This document shows, piece after piece, positions 7,607-16,137 of a DNA stretch of 42,382 nucleotides (position 1 is the first letter of the stretch; the number at the start of each line of letters is the position of its first letter). A program made the translations under genes and the position numbers. Under the pieces are notes generated by a model. That model was not told the DNA's origin. It worked only from the letters and a program-made list of their open reading frames with translations, and did no database searches. This DNA is from Aureimonas sp. AU4 (GTDB taxonomy: Bacteria > Pseudomonadota > Alphaproteobacteria > Rhizobiales > Rhizobiaceae): the NCBI RefSeq assembly GCF_001463765.1, contig NZ_BBWK01000077.1:1-42382 (forward strand). Direction: 5' to 3'.

Positions 7607-8788
7607 ATGACGTCCTCCCTCCTCATTCGCGGCGGGCGCGTGATCGATCCGGCCTCCGGCCTCGACGCGGTGGCGGACGTCCTGGTGCGGGACGGCAGGA
7701 TCGCGGCCATCGCGCCCGGCCTTTCGCCGGAGGGATCTGCGGACCACCGCGTGATCGAGGCCGCCGGCGCCCTCGTCGTGCCGGGCCTCGTCGACCTCCA
7801 CACCCACGCCTACTGGGGCGGCACGCTGCTCGGCGTCAACGCCGACAAGATCGGGCCGCGCACCGGCGTCACCACCTGGGTGGACTGCGGCAGCAGCGGC
7901 GCGGCGACGCTGGAGGGCTTCCTCTGGCACGTCGTTCGGCCGAGCCGTGTGCGCATCCTGCCCATGGTCAACCTGTCCTATATCGGCCTCACCGCCGCCG
8001 GCCACCTGTCGATGGATGTCGGCGAGCTGCACGACTGGCGCTTTGCGGACCTCAGCGAGATCGATCGGGTGGGGGAAGCGTTCGGTCCCGAGATCCACGG
8101 CGTGAAGCTGCGTGCCAGCAACAACGCCTGCGGCGCGAACGGCCCCGTCGTCCTGCCGCTCGCGCGCGAGGCGGCCGACAGGCTCGGCGTCCCCCTCATG
8201 ATCCATGTCGGCACCGCACCGCCGACCATCGACGAGGTGCTGCCCTTCCTGCGCGAGGGCGACATCCTCGCCCACGTCTACAATGCCAGCGCCGGCGGCT
8301 CGGTGCTCGACGCCTCGGGGCGCCTGCGCCCGGCGGTGCGCGAGGCGATAGGGCGCGGCGTGCGCATGGATGTCGGCCACGGCGGCTCGAGCTTCTCGTT
8401 CCGCATCGCCGAACGCGCCATGGACCAAGGGCTCCTGCCCGACGCCATCAGCTCCGACCTTCATGCCTACAACATCGACGGCCCGGCCGGCAGCCTGCCG
8501 GAGGTGATGGCGAAGTTCCTGGCGCTCGGGCTCCCGCTGGCCGACGTCCTGCGCCTCGCCACCGCCTCGCCGGCCACTGTCATCCGCCGCCCCGACCTCG
8601 GTCGGCTCCAGGTCGGCGGCGAGGCCGATCTGGCGGTGTTCCGCCTGGAGAAGCGGGGCGTCGATCTGGTGGACTGCGAGGGCGCCGTGCGGCGCGGCAC
8701 ATCGAGCCTTCACAACATTCTCACCGTGTGCCGCGGCCGGGTGCTGGAAAGCTTCGAGGACGGCCGCAACGAGGGACGTCGCTACTGA
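7607..8788 (+). CDS. Amidohydrolase/deacetylase family metallohydrolase
   Basis: 393-aa amidohydrolase-superfamily enzyme of the dihydroorotase-like branch that includes the Agrobacterium Atu3266/Enterococcus EF0837 deacetylases. The metal site is readable: His65 and His67 ([10 protein letters not shown]), Lys167 (GVKLRAS) as the probable carboxylated lysine, His200 (MIHVGT), His223 (LAHVYNAS) and Asp284 (SSDLHAYN). Residues 1-60 and the last 60 form the small beta-sandwich around the barrel. It begins 9 bases after the dehydratase stop. Atu3266 was reported to hydrolyse O-acetyl alpha-hydroxy acids, so an ester, acetyl or lactone-type substrate feeding the sugar-acid route is plausible here (inference). 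Confidence 0.82.
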   Translation: MTSSLLIRGGRVIDPASGLDAVADVLVRDGRIAAIAPGLSPEGSADHRVIEAAGALVVPGLVDLHTHAYWGGTLLGVNADKIGPRTGVTTWVDCGSSGAATLEGFLWHVVRPSRVRILPMVNLSYIGLTAAGHLSMDVGELHDWRFADLSEIDRVGEAFGPEIHGVKLRASNNACGANGPVVLPLAREAADRLGVPLMIHVGTAPPTIDEVLPFLREGDILAHVYNASAGGSVLDASGRLRPAVREAIGRGVRMDVGHGGSSFSFRIAERAMDQGLLPDAISSDLHAYNIDGPAGSLPEVMAKFLALGLPLADVLRLATASPATVIRRPDLGRLQVGGEADLAVFRLEKRGVDLVDCEGAVRRGTSSLHNILTVCRGRVLESFEDGRNEGRRY

Positions 8789-8818
8789 TGCTTGAAGAAC
8801 CGGCTCGGGACTTGACCG

Positions 8819-8848
8819 TTGACAAGCCGATCCTCCCCACGCCAAAGT
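8819..8848 (+). promoter_or_regulatory. Possible promoter for the sugar ABC operon
   Basis: A TTGACA hexamer (8819-8824) lies 37 bases before the second operator copy, almost the same distance as the TTGACA before copy 1 (35 bases). The -10 region is weak; CAAAGT at 8843-8848 with an 18-base spacer is the best candidate. Confidence 0.35.
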
Positions 8849-8855
8849 GCATTAT

Positions 8856-8881
8856 AGAACTACGCAAGTTCATATTTGAAC
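8856..8881. promoter_or_regulatory. Putative IclR operator, copy 2
   Basis: Half-sites AGAAC (8856-8860), GTTCA (8868-8872) and TGAAC (8877-8881). Positions 8866-8881 are identical to 5889-5904. It lies 165 bases before the sugar-binding protein gene, so the transport operon and the dehydratase operon probably form one IclR regulon. Confidence 0.7.
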
Positions 8882-9045
8882 TTTACTGAAGGACCCACGA
8901 TCGCCGGAAGAAGCGACGGGGTCACGCCTTCGCCGGACGCCAAGGCGCCGGGCCCGGTCGCGGCAGCACAGTGCCGCCGCCGGGCATCGACGGATGATCG
9001 GCTCATCGCCGCAACCGCGACGAAACCGTCGCAACGGGAGGAAGC

Positions 9046-10257
9046 ATGCGGAAATCCCTGATCCGTGCCGGGCTGGCGGGCATCCTGTCCGCGCTGACGC
9101 TCGGCGGCACGGCCCTTGCGGGCGAGGTCGTCTGGTGGACGCCCAACTTCAACGAGGCGCGCGCCCGCGAGCTCGTCGCAAAGTTCCAGGAGAGCCACCC
9201 CGGCATCACCGTCAACCTGCAGATCACCACCACCGACGGCCTGCCGCAGCGCGTCCTCACCGCGCTCCAGTCGGGCGCCGCGCCCGACATCATCGACGTG
9301 CAGCACGGCTGGGTCACCGGCTACGCGCAGAACGACCTCGTGCTGCCGCTCGACGACGTCCTCAAGGACCGCACGGACTACGTTCCCGCCAGCCTCGACT
9401 ACGTGACCTACGACAACAAGCTGTGGGGCATGCCCTACCGCATCGAGTCGCTGGCGGTGCTCTACAACCGGAAGCACTTCACCGAGGCCGGTCTCGATCC
9501 GGCCAAGCCGCCGCAGACTTGGGAGGAGCTTCAGGCCGCCGCCAAGGCGCTGACGCGCGACGGGCGCTCGGGCTTTGCGATCACCGGCGGCGGCGAGGTC
9601 GGCAACACGATCTTCCGCTCCATGCCCTTCATGTGGATGAACGGCGGCGGCATCCTCTCGCAGGACGGCACAAAGGTGCTCGTGAACAGCCCGGAAACCG
9701 TGGCCGCGGTCCAGTTCTACACGGACTTCTACAAGAACAAGCTCTCGCCCGCCTCGACGCTGGAAAACGACGGTACGGCCAACCGCCGCCTGTTCATCGC
9801 CGAGAAGGTCTCGATGTACCAGGCCGGCCAGTTCGACGTGAAGTCGATCCAGACCGAGAACCCGAACATCGACATCGGCGTGATGATCATGCCTCATCCG
9901 GCGGGCAAGGATACCGCCGCCGTGCTCGGCGGCTGGAGCTTCGTCGTTCCGAAGGATGCGAAGAACCCCGACGAGGCCAAGGTGCTGGTCGGCTTCCTGT
10001 CGGAGGCGGCCAACCAGGGCTTCCTGACCGACACCTTCCCCGCCCGTCTCAGCGCGATGGATCTGCCGCGCTTCGGCGACCCGATCCTCCAGGTCTACAA
10101 GCAGATGCTGCCCTTCGGCCGCCCGGTCCCCAACCAGCGCAACTGGGTGCAGATCAGCCAGGCCTATTTCGACGGCATCCAGCGCATCCTGCTCGGCGAC
10201 GAGGACGCCCAGACGGCGATGGACGAGGCGGCCGAGGAGATCGAGGGTCTGCTCTAA
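9046..10257 (+). CDS. Sugar ABC transporter substrate-binding protein (CUT1)
   Basis: 403-aa periplasmic binding protein of the family-1 extracellular solute-binding group. A Sec signal peptide (starts MRKSLIRAGLAGIL) ends at about residue 25 (GGTALA), giving mature GEVVWWTPNFNEARA. Typical features are the early hinge segment KFQESHPGITVNLQ, the SGAAPDIIDVQHG strand, the LWGMPYRIESLAVLYN segment and the GGWSFVVPKDAKN motif that ends lobe 2. GGGAGG upstream is a good RBS. It heads the transporter operon downstream of the second IclR operator, and a strong hairpin follows its stop codon. Such proteins bind mono- or oligosaccharides or glycosides; the ligand is unknown. Confidence 0.92.
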   Translation: MRKSLIRAGLAGILSALTLGGTALAGEVVWWTPNFNEARARELVAKFQESHPGITVNLQITTTDGLPQRVLTALQSGAAPDIIDVQHGWVTGYAQNDLVLPLDDVLKDRTDYVPASLDYVTYDNKLWGMPYRIESLAVLYNRKHFTEAGLDPAKPPQTWEELQAAAKALTRDGRSGFAITGGGEVGNTIFRSMPFMWMNGGGILSQDGTKVLVNSPETVAAVQFYTDFYKNKLSPASTLENDGTANRRLFIAEKVSMYQAGQFDVKSIQTENPNIDIGVMIMPHPAGKDTAAVLGGWSFVVPKDAKNPDEAKVLVGFLSEAANQGFLTDTFPARLSAMDLPRFGDPILQVYKQMLPFGRPVPNQRNWVQISQAYFDGIQRILLGDEDAQTAMDEAAEEIEGLL

Positions 10258-10276
10258 GGGTCCTCCCTGCCTTTTA

Positions 10277-10303
10277 CGCGGCGGCCGCTCGAGCGCCGCC
10301 GCG
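10277..10303 (+). other. Intercistronic stem-loop after the binding-protein gene
   Basis: Perfect 9-bp stem CGCGGCGGC / GCCGCCGCG (10277-10285 and 10295-10303) whose loop contains the palindrome GCTCGAGC. It is in the 54-base gap between the binding-protein and permease genes. Hairpins at this place in ABC operons commonly protect the upstream mRNA and lower downstream expression, giving excess binding protein. Confidence 0.55.
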
Positions 10304-10311
10304 CCCCTTCC

Positions 10312-11193
10312 ATGATGCGACCGACGATCGGTGCCGCCATGCAATCCCAGTCCACGGGCTATCTCTTCATTCTGCCGGCGCTTCTCGTGCTGGCGATGCT
10401 GATCGCCTATCCCGTCGCCTATACCGGCCTTCTCAGCGTCACCGACAGCCGGGGCGCCTTTGTCGGGCTCGACAACTTCCGCCGCATCCTCGGCGCGCGC
10501 GCCACGGCAACCGCGCTTCTCAACACGCTCTGGTGGGTGGCGGGCTCGATCGTCTTCCAGGTCGTGCTCGGCGTCCTGACCGCGATCCTCCTCAACCAGA
10601 GCTTTCGCGGCCGGGCGGTGGTGCGCTCGATCACGCTGATCCCCTGGGTCGTTCCGGGCATCGTCGCGGCCACGACCTGGGCCTGGATGCTGCACACCGA
10701 GTTCGGCATCGTGAACTACATGCTGACCGGGCCGGGCCTTCTCGAGCATCCCGTCGGCTGGCTCACCAACGGCGACACCGTGCTGCCGGTGATGATCGCG
10801 ATCAACGTCTGGAAGATGTTTCCCTTCGTCGCGATCATGGTTCTGGCCGGGCTCCAATCCATCCCGAACGACCTCTACGAGGCCGCGCGCATCGACGGCG
10901 CGCGCTACTGGGAGGAGGTCTGGTACGTGATGCTGCCCCAGGTGCGCCCGGTGATCGTGGCCGTCACGCTGCTTCTCGTGATCTGGGCGCTCAACCACAT
11001 CACCATCATCTACGCCATCACGCGCGGCGGCCCGGCCAACCGCACGCTGATCACCCCGATCCAGATCTTCCGCACCGCCTTCGAGAGCACGCAGTTCAAC
11101 ACGGCCGCCGCCCTGTCGGTGATGTTCTTCGCGGTCGCGATCCTGGTGGTGTTCGCCTATATCCGCCTGCTCGCGGCGGGAGCGGCCCGATGA
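10312..11193 (+). CDS. Sugar ABC transporter permease (MalF/UgpA-type)
   Basis: 293-aa inner-membrane permease with about six transmembrane helices; the first is YLFILPALLVLAMLIAYPVA. The cytoplasmic EAA loop, which docks to the ATPase, reads EAARIDGARYWEEVWYVMLP, with the conserved Gly. The C-terminal periplasmic segment ITRGGPANRT is typical of the MalF/UgpA side of CUT1 transporters. The start is uncertain: ATG at 10312 is used, but ATG at 10339 also gives a full protein and neither has a clear RBS. It overlaps the next permease gene by 4 bases (ATGA). Confidence 0.9.
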   Translation: MMRPTIGAAMQSQSTGYLFILPALLVLAMLIAYPVAYTGLLSVTDSRGAFVGLDNFRRILGARATATALLNTLWWVAGSIVFQVVLGVLTAILLNQSFRGRAVVRSITLIPWVVPGIVAATTWAWMLHTEFGIVNYMLTGPGLLEHPVGWLTNGDTVLPVMIAINVWKMFPFVAIMVLAGLQSIPNDLYEAARIDGARYWEEVWYVMLPQVRPVIVAVTLLLVIWALNHITIIYAITRGGPANRTLITPIQIFRTAFESTQFNTAAALSVMFFAVAILVVFAYIRLLAAGAAR

Positions 11194-12038
11194 GCGCGGG
11201 CGCCGCGCCCAAGCGCCCCGGCCTGCCGCTGCCCCTGATCTGGCTCGGCTCGCTGGTCCTCGTCCTCGTCTGCCTGTTTCCGTTCTGGTGGATGGGCCTG
11301 TCGTCGATCAAGACCCTGCGCGAGCTCTACACCGTGCCGCCCATCTGGTGGCCGGAGGTGCCGAGCCTCGAGAACTACCGCAAGGTTCTCTTTGAATCGA
11401 ACATCCCGCGATACTTCCTGAACAGCCTCGTCGTCTCGATCGGCTCGACGGGTCTGGCGCTGATCCTTGCGATCTTCGCGTCCTACGGCTTCGCCCGCTT
11501 CGACTTTCGCGGCAAGCCGCTCCTCCAGTCCTTCGTGCTGATCGGCCAGCTGCTGCCGACCGCCGCGATCATCGTGCCGCTCTTCATCACGCTGCGCGTG
11601 CTCGGCCTCGTGAACACCTACTGGGGCCTCATCCTCGTCTACATGATCCTGACCCTGCCACTCTCGGTCTGGATGCTGACGAGCTACTTCCGCGCCATTC
11701 CCGTGGAGCTGGAGGAGGCCGCGATCATCGACGGGGCGAGCCGTCTCGGCTGCCTGTTCCGCATCGTCCTGCCGCTGTCCGTGCCCGGCATCGTGTCGGT
11801 CCTGGTCTACGCCTTCGTGACCACCTGGAACGAGTTCATCTTCGCCTTATGCTTCGCCACCGACGCCTCGGTGAAGACGCTGCCGATCGGGCTCGCCGAG
11901 TTCTCCACCGAGTTCAACACGGACTGGGGCGCCGTGATGGCGGCCTCGGTCATCATGACCCTCCCGATCGCCCTTCTGTTCCTGTCCATGCAGCGCCTGT
12001 TCGTGGGCGGCATGACGGCGGGGGCGACCAAGGGATGA
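11190..12038 (+). CDS. Sugar ABC transporter permease (MalG/UgpE-type)
   Basis: 282-aa second permease of the CUT1 transporter. It opens with a helix around LPLIWLGSLVLVLVCLFPFW, followed by the periplasmic segment SLENYRKVLFESNIPRYFLNS characteristic of the MalG side. The EAA loop reads EEAAIIDGASRLGCLFRIVL and the following WNEFIFALCF is the usual motif after it. Its ATG (11190) overlaps the TGA of the upstream permease, and its own TGA overlaps an alternative ATG of the aldo/keto reductase gene, so the operon is tightly packed. It should form a heterodimer with the upstream permease. Confidence 0.92.
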   Translation: MSAGAAPKRPGLPLPLIWLGSLVLVLVCLFPFWWMGLSSIKTLRELYTVPPIWWPEVPSLENYRKVLFESNIPRYFLNSLVVSIGSTGLALILAIFASYGFARFDFRGKPLLQSFVLIGQLLPTAAIIVPLFITLRVLGLVNTYWGLILVYMILTLPLSVWMLTSYFRAIPVELEEAAIIDGASRLGCLFRIVLPLSVPGIVSVLVYAFVTTWNEFIFALCFATDASVKTLPIGLAEFSTEFNTDWGAVMAASVIMTLPIALLFLSMQRLFVGGMTAGATKG

Positions 12039-12067
12039 CGCGTACGAGCCTTCCGGAAGGATATGCC

Positions 12068-12877
12068 ATGACCACGACCATTCCCGCGCTCGGCCTCGGC
12101 ACCTACGGGCGCACCGGCGAGGAGGGCCTGGCCGCGCTTCTCGCCGCGCTGGAGCTCGGCTACCGCCATCTCGACACGGCGCAGAGCTACGGCACCGAGG
12201 GAAATGTCGGCGAGGCCGTCCGCCGCTCGGGGCTTCCCCGCGACGAGGTCTTCGTCACCACCAAGGTCGCCGACACGAACCTCTCGCGCGCCGACTTCGC
12301 CCCCAGCGTCCAGCGCAGCCTCGACACGCTGGGGCTCGACCGCGTCGACCTTCTCCTGATCCACTGGCCCTCGGAACGCGACCAGGTGCCCTTCGAGGAC
12401 TACATGACCGCTCTTGGCCAAGCGAAGGCGGCGGGCCACACGCGCCTGATCGGCGTCTCGAACTTTCCGATCGAGCATCTGAAGCAGGCCCGCGCGCTGC
12501 TGGGCGAGGATGCGCTGGCGACCAATCAGGTCGAGATCCACCCCTTCCTCCAGTCGCCCACCTTACGCGACTTCGCGCGCTCGATCGAGCTGCCGCTGAC
12601 CGCCTACCAGCCGCTCGCCAAGGGCCAAGTCGGCGAGAACGAGACCCTCCGCGAGATCGCGGCGAAGCACGGCGTCACGCCGGCGGCGGTGGCGCTCGCC
12701 TTCCTGATGGCGGAGGGACACATCGTGATCCCCGCCTCCGGAAGCCGCGCCAACCTCGAGGCGAACCTTCGGGCGCGCGACCTCAAGCTCCGGCCCGAGG
12801 AGATCGACGCCGTCCGGCGCCTCGACCGGGGCGAGCGCGGCATCGATCCGGAGAAGTCCCCTCGCTGGGACGACTGA
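12068..12877 (+). CDS. Aldo/keto reductase
   Basis: 269-aa NADPH-dependent aldo/keto reductase of the 2,5-diketo-gluconate reductase type. The catalytic tetrad is complete: Asp36 (YRHLDTAQ), Tyr41 (SYGTE), Lys66 (TTKVAD) and His99 (LLIHWP). Later barrel motifs are [20 protein letters not shown] and the C-terminal [15 protein letters not shown] that holds the cofactor phosphate. The start at 12068 has GGAAGG 7 bases upstream (12055-12060); an earlier ATG at 12035 overlaps the permease stop but lacks a good RBS. Lying between the permeases and the ATPase, it likely reduces, or in reverse oxidises, a sugar or keto-sugar-acid intermediate of the imported compound. Confidence 0.9.
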   Translation: MTTTIPALGLGTYGRTGEEGLAALLAALELGYRHLDTAQSYGTEGNVGEAVRRSGLPRDEVFVTTKVADTNLSRADFAPSVQRSLDTLGLDRVDLLLIHWPSERDQVPFEDYMTALGQAKAAGHTRLIGVSNFPIEHLKQARALLGEDALATNQVEIHPFLQSPTLRDFARSIELPLTAYQPLAKGQVGENETLREIAAKHGVTPAAVALAFLMAEGHIVIPASGSRANLEANLRARDLKLRPEEIDAVRRLDRGERGIDPEKSPRWDD

Positions 12878-12893
12878 GAGGGAGGGACGCATC

Positions 12894-13961
12894 ATGGGTT
12901 CGGTATCGATCCGCGAGGCGCGCAAGAGCTACGGGGCGCTGGAGGTGCTGCACGGCGTCTCGGTGGAGATCGCCGACGGCGAGTTCGTCGTTCTGGTCGG
13001 CCCGTCCGGCTGCGGGAAGTCGACGCTTCTGCGCATGCTCGCCGGGCTCGAGTCGATCTCGGCCGGCGAGATCGCGATCGACGGGCGCGTCGTCAACGCG
13101 CTGGCGCCGAAAGAGCGCGACATCGCCATGGTGTTCCAGTCCTACGCGCTCTACCCGCACATGACGGTGGCGGAAAACATGGGCTTTTCGCTCAAGCTCG
13201 GCCGCCGGCCGCGCGAGGAGATCCAGGATCGCGTCGGCACGGCCGCGCGCACGCTCAGCCTCGACGCGCTGCTCGACCGCCAGCCGCGCCAGCTGTCGGG
13301 CGGCCAGCGCCAGCGCGTCGCCATGGGCCGCGCCATGGTGCGCGCGCCCGCCGTGTTCCTGTTCGACGAGCCTTTGTCGAACTTGGATGCCAAGCTCCGC
13401 GTCCAGATGCGCGCCGAGATCAAGCAGAACCATCAGCGCCTGCGCACCACGACCGTCTACGTCACGCACGACCAGATCGAGGCCATGACCATGGCCGACC
13501 GCATCGTCGTCATGAACGGCGGGCGCGTCGAACAGATCGGAACGCCGCTCGAGCTCTACGAGCGACCGGCCAACCTCTTCGTCGCCGGCTTCATCGGCTC
13601 GCCCGCCATGAACCTCCTGCCCGGGCGGATCGCCGAGGGTGCGCTGACCGCCGAGGACGGCACGCGCATCCCGCTCGGTGGCGCGGCTTCGGCGCAAGGG
13701 AGCGCCGCGATCCTCGGCGCACGGCCCGAGCATATCGTGATCGATCCCGCCGGCGTGCCGGCCGAGGTACTGGTGGTCGAGCCGACGGGCGCCGACACGC
13801 ATGTCACGCTGCGCCTCGCCGGCCAGCCCGTCGTCGGCACGTTCCGCGAGCGCATCACGGCGCAACCCGGCGAGCGGCTGCCCGTGCGGCTCGACCCTCA
13901 GCGTCTCCACCTCTTCGACGCCGAAACGGGCCGCCGCCTCGAACAGGGAGGCCGAGCCTAG
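12894..13961 (+). CDS. Sugar ABC transporter ATP-binding protein (UgpC/MsmK-type)
   Basis: 355-aa ATPase of the CUT1 transporter. Walker [10 protein letters not shown] is at 36-44, the Q-loop at [10 protein letters not shown], the signature LSGGQ at 134-138, Walker [10 protein letters not shown] around 155-163 and the switch His in [13 protein letters not shown]. After about residue 235 a regulatory beta-barrel domain (MalK/TOBE type) follows, including GARPEHIVI and [11 protein letters not shown]. The GGAGGG before the start is a strong RBS. It has its own ATPase within the operon rather than relying on a shared one. The gene ends 2 bases before the SDR start codon. Confidence 0.93.
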   Translation: MGSVSIREARKSYGALEVLHGVSVEIADGEFVVLVGPSGCGKSTLLRMLAGLESISAGEIAIDGRVVNALAPKERDIAMVFQSYALYPHMTVAENMGFSLKLGRRPREEIQDRVGTAARTLSLDALLDRQPRQLSGGQRQRVAMGRAMVRAPAVFLFDEPLSNLDAKLRVQMRAEIKQNHQRLRTTTVYVTHDQIEAMTMADRIVVMNGGRVEQIGTPLELYERPANLFVAGFIGSPAMNLLPGRIAEGALTAEDGTRIPLGGAASAQGSAAILGARPEHIVIDPAGVPAEVLVVEPTGADTHVTLRLAGQPVVGTFRERITAQPGERLPVRLDPQRLHLFDAETGRRLEQGGRA

Positions 13962-13963
13962 CC

Positions 13964-14722
13964 ATGACCGCCATCTACCCCGATCTTCGCGATCGCACCG
14001 TTCTCGTCACCGGCGGGGCGTCCGGCATCGGCGAGGCCATCGTGCGGGCCTTCGCAGCCCAAGGCTCACGCGTCGGCTTCGTCGATCTGGATAAATCGGC
14101 GGGAGAGCGGCTGGCGGCCGAGCTTTCGACAGGCGACGGCCAGATCCGTTTTGCCGCCTGCGACCTTCGCGACATCGCGGCGCTGCAGGCGGCGGTCGGC
14201 GAGATCCGCGACGCGCTCGGCCCCGTCACCGTGCTCGTCAACAACGCCGCCAACGACGAGCGCCATCCCACCCCGACCGTCACGCCGGACTATTTCGACG
14301 ACCGGATCGCGGTGAACCTGCGCCACCAGTTCTTCGCGGCCCAGGCCGTCCTGCCCGACATGGAGCGGGCGGGCGGCGGCTCGATCGTCTGCATGAGCTC
14401 GATCTCGTGGATGGCGGGTTTCGGCGGCATGGCGCTCTACACCGCCTCGAAATCCGCCGTTCTCGGCCTCGTGCGCTCGCTCGCCCGCGACTACGGGCCG
14501 GCGGGCGTGCGCGTCAACGCCGTCTCGCCGGGCTGGATCATGACCGAACGCCAGCTCGCGCTCTGGCTGACGCCCGAGGCCGACGCCATGCGCGAGGAGC
14601 GCCAGGCGCTGAAACGCCGGCTCGTGCCCGACGACATCGCCCGCCTCGTCCTGTTTCTCGCCTCCGAGGAGGCCGGCGCCATCACCGCGCAGAACCACGT
14701 CGCCGACGGCGGCTGGGTCTGA
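13964..14722 (+). CDS. SDR family oxidoreductase
   Basis: 252-aa classical short-chain dehydrogenase. TGGASGIG near residue 17-24 binds the cofactor, VNNAAN is the central strand motif, Ser in CMSSIS and Tyr-Lys in LYTASKSA complete the active site, and VSPGWIMTE follows. An Asp after the second strand (FVDLDKSAG) favours NAD over NADP. GGAGG before the start is a good RBS and the start codon is almost adjacent to the ATPase stop. In this operon it likely oxidises a sugar, lactone or sugar acid hydroxyl before dehydration or aldol cleavage. The substrate is inferred only from context. Confidence 0.92.
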   Translation: MTAIYPDLRDRTVLVTGGASGIGEAIVRAFAAQGSRVGFVDLDKSAGERLAAELSTGDGQIRFAACDLRDIAALQAAVGEIRDALGPVTVLVNNAANDERHPTPTVTPDYFDDRIAVNLRHQFFAAQAVLPDMERAGGGSIVCMSSISWMAGFGGMALYTASKSAVLGLVRSLARDYGPAGVRVNAVSPGWIMTERQLALWLTPEADAMREERQALKRRLVPDDIARLVLFLASEEAGAITAQNHVADGGWV

Positions 14723-14761
14723 CGCCCGTTTCCCTTTTCGCCTGCCTTCGAGGTGCCTTTT

Positions 14762-15508
14762 ATGCAGTCCCCTTCCGACATCCAGCCGATCACCCGCCCG
14801 CCCCGCGCCTGGTGCGACGCGCTCGCCGCGATCGGCACCGCCACGTGCAGCAGCGAGCTCAGCCTGATGGGCATCCGCGATGCGCAGATCCACGGGCCGC
14901 GACCGCTCAAACTCGGCCGCTCGGTGGCCGGTCCCGCGCTGACCCTCCAGATGATGCCCAAGCGCGAGGACCTCTACGGCTCGAACGAGTACGAGAACCC
15001 CGAGGTCCAGCTCCATCGCCACGTTCTCTACCCCGCCGAGGCCGGCGACATGGTGGTGGTGGACGCGCGCGGCGACATGGCAAGCGGCATCTTCGGCGAG
15101 ATGATGCTGACCTTCCTCGCGGGTCGCGGCGGGTCGGGTGTGGTGGTGGACGGCTGCATCCGCGATTCCGCCAAGGCGCGCGAGCTCGACCTCGGCGTCT
15201 GGGTGAAGGGCGTGACGCCCAACTACCACGCGCAGACCAACCTCATCCCCTTCGCCGTCAACGTGCCGGTCGCCTGCGGCGGCGCCCTCGTCATGCCGGG
15301 CGACATCATCGTGGCCGACGACGACGGCGTGGTGGTGGTGCCCGTCGCCATGGCGGAGCGGCTGATCGAGGGCGCGAGCCAGCATGTCGAGTGGGAGGAG
15401 TTCGCGCGCCTGCGCCTGTCGCAGGGCGGAGACCTTCGCAAATACTATCCCCTCACCGACGCGGTGCAGGACGAGTATCTCGCCTGGCGCGCGGCCAACC
15501 AGGGCTGA
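14762..15508 (+). CDS. RraA/HMG-aldolase family protein
   Basis: 248-aa protein of the RraA-like family, which includes class II pyruvate aldolases (4-hydroxy-4-methyl-2-oxoglutarate aldolase) and the RNase E inhibitor RraA. The key segment GVVVDGCIRDS (about 126-136) keeps the Arg134-Asp135 pair that positions the substrate and metal in the aldolases, and GDMVVVDARGD precedes it. Length, and a catabolic operon setting, favour an aldolase over an RNase regulator. It would cleave a keto-acid to pyruvate plus an aldehyde, a fitting last step after a dehydratase. The start at 14762 has GAGG 8 bases upstream; a GTG at 14753 is less likely. A 30-base gap separates it from the SDR. Confidence 0.85.
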   Translation: MQSPSDIQPITRPPRAWCDALAAIGTATCSSELSLMGIRDAQIHGPRPLKLGRSVAGPALTLQMMPKREDLYGSNEYENPEVQLHRHVLYPAEAGDMVVVDARGDMASGIFGEMMLTFLAGRGGSGVVVDGCIRDSAKARELDLGVWVKGVTPNYHAQTNLIPFAVNVPVACGGALVMPGDIIVADDDGVVVVPVAMAERLIEGASQHVEWEEFARLRLSQGGDLRKYYPLTDAVQDEYLAWRAANQG

Positions 15509-15584
15509 CGCTCCCCTTGTGCTCCCGTCCAGGACAGGAGACGGGAGCGTTTCTCCCCGCGCCGGCCCAATGACAAGGACGATC

Positions 15585-16061
15585 ATGACGCCGACCCTCG
15601 AAGACCTGAAGCGCGAAGCGAAGGAACTCGATCTGCCCCACTTCGACTACGCGATCGCGTGGGAACTCGGGCTCCGACTGCGCGAGCGCGCGGCGGAACA
15701 GGCGCTGCCGGTCGGCATCGAGGTGTTCCATGGGACCGCACCGGTCTTCCTGTCGCTCCTGCCGGGTTCCTCGCCCGACAATGTGGAGTGGCTGCGGCGC
15801 AAGCGGGCCGTGGCGTTGCGCTTCCACCAGAGTTCGCTCGCCATGCGGCGGCTGTGCGAGGCGAAGGGCGTCGAGTTCGCCGCTCGCTACCACCTGCCCT
15901 CAAGCGAGTTCGTCGCAAGCGGCGGCGCGGTGCCGATCGTGATGCGCGGCACCGGCGTGGTGGGCGTCGCGACCGTGAGCGGCCTGCCCGACACGGAAGA
16001 CCACGCCTTGGTCGTCTCCGCCTTGCGGGAACTGCGCCGGGCGCAAGGCATCGGCGACTAA
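15585..16061 (+). CDS. UPF0303 (HbpS/DUF336-like, 'haem-degrading domain') protein
   Basis: 158-aa protein matching the UPF0303 branch of the DUF336/HbpS-like family in length and in its motifs VEVFH-like GIEVFHGTAPVF, WLRRKRAVALRFHQSS, the conserved SGGAVPIVMRGTGVVG and VSGLPDTEDHALVV. The family is annotated as haem-degrading, but no experimental role is known to me for this branch, and it commonly sits in catabolic operons. The start at 15585 has AAGGA about 6 bases upstream; ATG at 15570 would add five residues. It is the last gene of the transporter operon and is followed by a 76-base gap. A role as a small metabolite-binding or processing subunit is possible. Confidence 0.82.
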   Translation: MTPTLEDLKREAKELDLPHFDYAIAWELGLRLRERAAEQALPVGIEVFHGTAPVFLSLLPGSSPDNVEWLRRKRAVALRFHQSSLAMRRLCEAKGVEFAARYHLPSSEFVASGGAVPIVMRGTGVVGVATVSGLPDTEDHALVVSALRELRRAQGIGD

Positions 16062-16137
16062 CGATCAGGTGACCTGACGATCCGCGTCAGCCGTGGCAAC
16101 ATGGCGGCCGGACATCGTTCGCTGGGGAGGAAACGGA

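Noticed and set aside
5876-8845. Very long minus-strand open frame across the VOC, dehydratase and amidohydrolase genes
   Set aside because: It is a GC-driven shadow of three well-recognised genes on the plus strand, rich in His/Arg/Glu with no domain; the plus-strand genes have catalytic motifs and RBS.
16065-16077. Palindrome TCAGGTGACCTGA between the UPF0303 and hydrolase genes
   Set aside because: Perfect arms but a single short copy, with no matching promoter or regulator nearby; it may be chance.
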